The notes beneath the pieces are model-generated. The model did no database searches and had not been told where the DNA came from. It was given only the letters and a program-made list of their open reading frames with translations. The translations under genes were made by a program, and so were the position numbers. A stretch of DNA of 64,000 nucleotides. Origin: Dendrophyllia cribrosa. Its lineage: Eukaryota; Cnidaria; Anthozoa; Scleractinia; Dendrophylliidae. Positions 58,189 to 64,000 of the stretch are shown here, piece by piece; position 1 is the stretch's first letter; every line of letters starts with the position of its first letter. The stretch spans positions 31,271,252 through 31,335,251 of the forward strand of contig JAJLRJ010000005.1 in NCBI GenBank assembly GCA_024195265.1, in the 5' to 3' direction.

Positions 58189-58370
58189 GGTGATAGGACC
58201 GTTGGATAGCAAAGATTTTCGAAGATTGTACGGAATAAAAGACAAATTTATTTTAAGCTGAATCACTCCGACAGCGGTCGATGAGACTGGACTGAGCTGA
58301 GCGCGTGGGGACGCGAAACCTGAGCTGAGCGCGTGGAGACGCGAACACGATACGGCTAGCTAGTAACGCA
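58189..58370 (-). promoter_or_regulatory. Probable 5' UTR/promoter of the MARCH gene
   Basis: CpG-richer than its surroundings. 58292-58347 holds two direct copies of a 28-bp unit (ctgagctgagcgcgtgg, then gacgcgaa). No TATA box noted on -. Confidence 0.35.
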
Positions 58371-58781
58371 ACATATTAACCTAAATTTTCACACCTTCCT
58401 CGTGGTGAACGCGTCCTTTGCTCAACAATATTCTACAGACAATGCAAGAACTTGATGTGTGAATTTCAAAACAAAATAAATTTAGTCTTATCAGCTGGAG
58501 TTTTCGTCGATTCATCCCAGTTACATTTGCTTTGCTTCCCCTCATAAACGAAAGAGAAAATTTTTTAATGCCAGCGAGACGATAAAACAGCATTATTACA
58601 ACAACTTTACCGCAGCAATTACTATCTTTTGGATACACTAGTTATATATTATAATCAACGATTAAGCAACAAAGTGAGTAAGCAAGTGACAGCAATCGAG
58701 CCACATTATCCTAAAGGTCCTTCCTTGAGAGTCTATTTTTTAAAAATGATTTTCATGAGAACACTTTGAATTCAGAATGAT

Positions 58782-59115
58782 TACCGTAAACACCGGTGTA
58801 TAAGCCGCACTTTTTTGCCCCAAATTTTTGCTCAAATCGAGGGTGCGGCTTATCTATGGGAACATATGCAAAAGGTTACCAAGCTTATTTTGGGCTGGAC
58901 GAATGGCAGACAAACGAACGTAGCTGTGCTAAAAACTGCTGAAACTTTGGGGTTTTTTTTAATACACGATGATTCAATGGATAGAAGAAAAGTCAAGCTC
59001 ATGTTTTGTGGAGCCAATTCTTGACTTACATCTACGTTTTTATTTAAAAAAAAAAATTCCAAAACTCGTGGTGCGGCTTATCTACAAGCGTGGCTTATAC
59101 ACTGGTGTTTACGGT
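58782..59115. mobile_element. 334-bp MITE (ccgtaaacacc ends, TA duplication)
   Basis: taccgtaaacaccggtgtat at the left and complement at the right, followed inward by gtgcggcttatct in both arms (the right arm has a 17-bp extra block cttatctacaagcgtgg). Outer ta on both sides. The ORFs 58815-59024 and 58850-59062 are mirror artefacts. Confidence 0.8.
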
Positions 59116-59364
59116 AGTTAAGGTTTAACTTCGTTGGTTCCACAGTATTCATGGAGAATAAACCGGATGAAAGGGAGAAAATACACCTCAAATATGGAGA
59201 AAGTCAGTGGTTTTTACCAAAGCATGCTTCGGTACCTTCCAACAAAGCTCTTGTTCGAGTTCTTGCCAGCTACAAATTGTCAGGAAAAGGTGAAAAAGTA
59301 TTAGCCGATTAAAAAAAACATAGGCACGCATTGCGTGCATGAGCTATTTTGAAAATTACCTTAA

Positions 59365-60375
59365 CCCATTCACACCTGAGGATTTTTACGTTTTTGAGTG
59401 ATTTTCTGCATACACACGCCCCATAGGATTTCGTGACTGCATATTTGGAGTTACCATTGAAAGTGCTGCTGTTCTAAAACACTGAAGGCTCGAGTTTACT
59501 GGAAACGTCATTGTGACGATCTCATTTTGCTTGCTTGATTTGCAATAAAGGGTCCAATATGAATTATCTACGATTTTTGGTAAGTTCACAGCCATTTTTC
59601 ATCTTTAGTAGCTGCCTGGTGAGCATCATTAAGCTTGGAGGTAGTTCAGAGTCCACTTCTCAATGAAGCGAGTTAGTTGTTGTACTTCGTTTGCGAATTT
59701 GGCTCGTTGCTCGTTGAACTGGAAAAATGGCCGCCTGGAAACGAAGCAGCTTTGGGACTCGACTCTGGATGAATTTCTCGACCTACTGCGGCATATTTTG
59801 GAAGTTGCGACCACAGGAGAACACAACAAGCGCGAAATTTCGGCGGTGGGTCGGAGTGGCTGTGGACTTAGTATAAATATGAAATGTGTGCGGAAAGAAA
59901 CGAACGCTGTCAAAATTCTTGGCCATTTCCCAGCATGCAGTGCGGTGGTGATATTGAAAATTGAGGCAAGGTCAGTATGCATTAGAACGAGAGGCTAGAG
60001 CTCGGCCCGAGCAACGAATAAGAGCAAAAAAATTCACTGCTAAGCTAGGACTAGGACTGAATTTTGCTGTGAATGTTGATTTTTGGGTTTGCCATGATGA
60101 TTTGAATAAAAAAAACTAAAGGCAAAAACGTGATTTTTGTTGTTTTTCTATGACGTTAAAAACGGTAATTTTTGTTATTGTCCAAATTCAAACGCTGATA
60201 TTCTGCAAAAATCGCTGACTTTTTTGTGTTTATTGGGTATCTCAATTTGAAAGACTTTCTAGTCAATGCTCACAACTGCTAGTTAAGGCAATGTTCGCAC
60301 GATTGAGAACGTTACAATTTTTTAAAGCAGTGGAGTTTTGTACGGGCGGTTACGGGCGGTTCAGGTGTCAATGGG
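59365..60375. mobile_element. TTAA-flanked element, 1.0 kb (cccattcacacctg ends)
   Basis: Left cccattcacacctga and right caggtgtcaatggg are inverted ends with two mismatches, bounded by TTAA at 59361-59364 and 60376-60379. CCC termini fit piggyBac. The 111-codon ORF at 59663-59998 lies inside; I recognise no transposase in it. Confidence 0.75.
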
Positions 60376-60443
60376 TTAATGATATGAAATGGTGAAAGTA
60401 ACAAAACAGCGGAAGTTAACTCGCACAAATAACCGCTTGCAGA

Positions 60444-61514
60444 TACAGCTATTTCAATTAACGTTGTCGGATGAAAGCTCAAAGCCTACAAGCCAAGGCC
60501 GCAAGGTGGTATGGTAGTTGTCAATAGACATTCTATTATCCGGTTGGCAGTGCGGGTGCGACGGGAAAATGACGTTTGTCTCCGTGTTCTTACGAAACAA
60601 AAACAGACGCGAATCTTATTGCCTTCGATCGAAGCGTTCCTTTCTTTCACAGTGTGGAGAGATTAAAGCATTAGGGAGCTTAAGGAGTCATAACGTCGAC
60701 GGCAGAGAGAACGGCACAAAACAATAGGTTTAATAAGCGAAAACATGCCTCTGAACGTGCGTTTTACATTTTGGTACATTTCTTTGCCGCTCCCTGCAAA
60801 ACAATAACGTCAAATGATCAAATTATAGGTTATGTGGAGAACAATGAACACACGACGGTCAATTTTTTCTTTTCTCTCTTTGAACTTGAAAGACGTCCCT
60901 ACAAATTACGCTCCCGGACAGTCCAGTCACGTTAGACAAACAACTTTGCTTCAGCTTCCAATTGTTGATTTTGGTAAATTTATGTATAAAAACCCCACAT
61001 TACTTTGCGGTCTTGGCTTTAAGCTTTTTCATCCGACAACGTTAAGTAACAATCCGTGTAAGAAGTAGGCAATGCTCTATTGTTCCGATGCATTTCGCTT
61101 TCCCCACATAAGAATGTTTAGATTTTCGTACTGAGAATACGTCAACCTATGGACAACATGGTTTTGAAATAAAATTTACTGAAACTTTATTTTAAAGCGA
61201 TGTTTCTTTTGTGTTACAAGATTTCATCCAATCGTGAGACTCCAAAACAATGGCCAAGAAAGACTTCTAATTTTCCATGTTCCCCACATAGAATTTTTGT
61301 TGCATTAAAAATCACAATAGTTTTCACTAAAAGGGAATCAATTAGTAAACTAGAGATAAATAAATGCGCTGCATGATGAAGTTATGGTAGATTTTCATGT
61401 TTTAGCCAATGAGGTGGACGGTTTCAACAATAGCACAATTCACACCTTTCTGCATTCCGTGCATTTGGGTTGCCTACTTCTTACACGGATTGTTACTTAA
61501 TTGAAATAGCTGTA
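60444..61514. mobile_element. TIR element (tacagctatttcaat ends) hosting a second one
   Basis: Termini match the 159-bp MITE at 45603: tacagctatttcaattaacg, ttgtcggatgaaagctcaa, then ccaaggccgcaagg on the left; the complement on the right, interrupted after cgacaacgttaa by the 61046-61496 insertion and resumed as ttgaaatagctgta. Own sequence ~616 bp, non-coding ORFs (60518-60727, 60832-61068). Confidence 0.8.
61046..61496. mobile_element. TTAA-flanked MITE nested in the previous element
   Basis: Perfect 27-bp ends: gtaacaatccgtgtaagaag then taggcaa, complement at 61470-61496. Exact TTAA at 61042-61045 and 61497-61500; joining the flanks regenerates the host sequence cgttaattg seen in the 45603 MITE, direct proof of the insertion. 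Confidence 0.92.
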
Positions 61515-61689
61515 TACGTTTCTCAAATCCTCCGGCCCGCCCACTACCAAAAAAAATACCGAGATAACCAACTGGGTCCCGTTTGTCGTTTCTCGGCTAG
61601 CTTTTTTTCACGGGATTTCCGGAGTTATTTTTTGACGAAACTACGGCCCCAGTGAAATGAGCAACTTGTTTCAGTAATGAGTGTATTAA

Positions 61690-62600
61690 ATTAAATGTCA
61701 ACCAGAAAAGTCCTGCACATAAATTTGAAGGCTTATTATTTCCTGGAAATTTGTATCTAGTCTTTTTTTAAAGGTTTCTTTTATTATTCACAAAAGACAC
61801 GTGGAAAAGGTTCCTTTGGCCTGGAGGACGCAAACTAATTAAATTAAATTGTTTTCAACTCCAAACCACAAGCTAATTAAATTAGTGACACGAAAATTCT
61901 TTGAACCACCTGTTTCTGTAATGTCAACCAGAAAAGTCTTTCACAGAAACTAAACGCATGAAAAATGAATATAAGTAGTCTCCTAGTAAATTGGAACTAA
62001 TATTATTTAAACTGTTTTTATTCTCCACAAAAAAGTCGTGCAAATAGAAACAGAACTAATTAGATTAAATTGTTTTCGACTCAAAACCACAAGCTAATTG
62101 AATTACTTACACGAACATTGTTGAGGTTAACATTTGGAACCAAACACCTTTTCCTGTAATGTCGACCAGCAGAAACTTAGCGCATCCAAAATGAATTTTG
62201 CTTGTTTCCTAGTAAATTGCAACTAATATTTTTTAAACAGGCGTTTTTTAACGCACCATATAAATTAATTACATTACGTTTTCTCGAAAACATGTTGAAT
62301 TTCATCACGTACCAGTTTCTATAAGGACAAAGTTCAATATTTGCACGTGCACACAACGTGACTGCTCATACAAAATACAGTCGCTTCTCGCTTATAGTAA
62401 TCGCTTGAGGCATACAATTAATAACCTACACATCAGCTCACATTAATTCAAAGAAAGATAAACGTTTTACATACTGTAAATTGTAGATTAATTGCATTAC
62501 ATTTTCTCTGTTGAACTCCATGCATCACGGACAAGTTTCTATAAGGACAAAGTTCAACATTTTCACGTGCAGACAGCGTGTCTGACAAAAAAAAAATCCA
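61690..62600 (+). repeat. Degenerate tandem array, period ~225-240 bp
   Basis: gtcaaccagaaaagtc at 61698 and 61922, gtcgaccagcag at 62161; tttctataaggacaaagttc at 62317 and 62539; caagctaatt(a/g)aatta and cctagtaaattg(g/c)aact recur between them. About four decayed units. No coding frame. Confidence 0.75.
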
Positions 62601-63644
62601 ATTTTAAATAGTAATCTCTTGAAACCCAGGCTTGAAACATACAATTCATGTTCCGCATCATATTATTTGAAATCGGCTTGCCGTTTTTGCAATAAAACTA
62701 TACTCATACTTCAGTATAAGCTCACCTATGAACGTAACCGCAATCCACATTTTTTGGACGTCTCATCCCCCGCAGACCATTCTACCATTCATGCATAGGG
62801 CACATTATAGGCGGTATTTCCGAATAAATGTCCTTGATATTGCCAGGTTAGCAAGCCAGTCGGGATTAGAGAACAGTTCCCAAGCAACAAATTTTCAAAA
62901 CTTTACACTTTTAGTGTTTGCGGCAACAATCGCGGAGATTCAAGATGGCTGATTTTCAATTCATGTCAAGTGCCCTTCTTTGACCTTCAGTAATACCATT
63001 TTAGAAGCGAAAATTTGATTGGCTGACATAGTACACGGTGTACATACTAGAGGCAATCTGATTGGTGTGACATAACCCAAGACATACATACAAACAAACA
63101 AACAAACAAACTAACAAACATACTAACATCACAAACCAACCTTTGCGCCTGCTAATGAGCTATTTTTTTCAAAATAGCTCAAAAAAGGACAAAAGATTTT
63201 TGACAAAAAAAATTAGTTGTACCATTCTGCAAATACGTATTGTTTTCTATTTGTAGAATTGTTTCAGCTTGTTTTCACATCGCTTCTTTCTTGCACGTTC
63301 CCTGTAATCTGATACACGCAAAGGTCCAAAATTTTATTCCGCTCTTCTTAGTGTACTGTTTAGTTGATGCATTAAACCTTGAAGGAAATGTTAAATAATT
63401 AGAAGCTGCCAATTTAATACTTAAAGGCAAATTGCGATCAAACTTGTTCAAATGTTTTTTTTGCATGAAGCCAATGATCACGATAAAGAAGCGCTAGTAA
63501 ATATACATGTAATTAAATTAAATAGCACTTTAATGAAATTCTGCAATACACAGGAAAAGTCAGAAATTTTAGAAAACACTAGATATTATAAAAATAGGTT
63601 GCTGAATTTAAATAACATGTTGTGATGTTTATAATATTTTGCAG
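62601..63644 (+). other. Intergenic with (CAAA)n microsatellite
   Basis: 63092-63118 is acaa/caaa repeat. 63155-63185 is a small hairpin (gagctattttttt, aaaatagctc). No gene recognised. Confidence 0.5.
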
Positions 63645-63704
63645 ATGCCAGCGCTCCGCACTGCTAAAAAAGCGAAGGTCGACTTGTGGCAAGCCTACAG
63701 TTAG
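63645..63704 (+). CDS. Possible terminal exon, unknown gene
   Basis: A strong acceptor (ataatattttgcag) is followed by MPALRTAKKAKVDLWQAYS and a stop at 63702, then AATAAA at 63709. The frame is unproved: if an upstream exon exists the phase could differ. No homology recognised. Beyond it nothing is seen to the end of the window. Confidence 0.2.
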   Translation: MPALRTAKKAKVDLWQAYS

Positions 63705-64000
63705 GATAAATAAATCGTCAAGCCTTCCAGAAGCAGAAAAACACTGAATTCTGATAAATGTTTTTAACTCTTTTATTCAAGGGAAATACATTTCCATTCA
63801 AGGAAATAAGGTTCATTCAAAAGTTTCAACGTTTAGAAAAAATATTTTGGATTCATGATCATAAAAAAAACAGCACATGATCAAATTACATTTAACACGA
63901 AATTTGCATGAAACAAAATTGTGTATTTGCCTACAAAAAAAACTTAAACATGACAGAATCAAAGCAGTTATTTAAGGAACTACTGTAGCTTTATAGAAAT

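Noticed and set aside
1..64000. CRISPR arrays, bacterial operons or rRNA genes
   Set aside because: Introns, metazoan domain genes and MITEs show a eukaryotic nuclear window; tandem arrays here have no spacer structure.

Overview
This is an AT-rich, intron-bearing animal genome window. The gene content points to a cnidarian, probably an anthozoan such as a stony coral: two conserved metazoan genes (an LMO1/2/3-type LIM-only gene and a MARCH1/8-type RING-CH ubiquitin ligase), small secreted peptide precursors, and a dense load of miniature inverted-repeat transposons and Penelope-like retroelements. The taxon is an inference from this mix; no species-specific marker was recognised.

Layout. 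1-5 kb: two-exon LMO gene on the + strand, whose 4.4-kb intron holds a perfect 44-bp-arm inverted-repeat element and a 106-bp satellite array. 5-9 kb: inverted-repeat elements, a LINE tail, minisatellites. 9.0-11.8 kb: a frameshifted Penelope-like element (RT plus GIY-YIG) on the - strand. 16.4-17.5 kb: two-exon gene for a 91-residue secreted peptide. 18-32 kb: no gene recognised; hairpins, a tRNA-like sequence, several MITEs and the first copy of a ~1.25-kb repeat family. 32.5-33.0 kb: a 188-residue neuropeptide-like precursor with four C-x4-C peptides and one cysteine-less copy. 33.5-42.8 kb: three more copies of the ~1.25-kb family, tandem repeats, a Harbinger-like transposase fragment. 44.7-45.0 kb: an 82-residue tyrosine-rich secreted peptide. 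46.5-46.9 kb: the 3' end of a second, different Penelope-like element. 51-58 kb: MARCH-type gene on the - strand, two certain exons and one likely first exon, with three transposons nested inside one another in its main intron. 58.7-63 kb: TTAA-flanked elements, one nested in another, and a degenerate 225-240-bp tandem array.

Function. LMO is a nuclear adaptor for transcription complexes; the MARCH protein is a two-pass membrane E3 ligase that removes surface receptors. The three peptide precursors have signal peptides and basic cleavage sites and would pass through the secretory pathway; they share no obvious sequence. Nothing suggests that these genes act together. The most unusual coding item is the C-x4-C precursor; the most unusual structural items are the three-level transposon nest, six elements bounded by TTAA, and the recurring hairpin-plus-GAAA motif linked to Penelope-like sequences.
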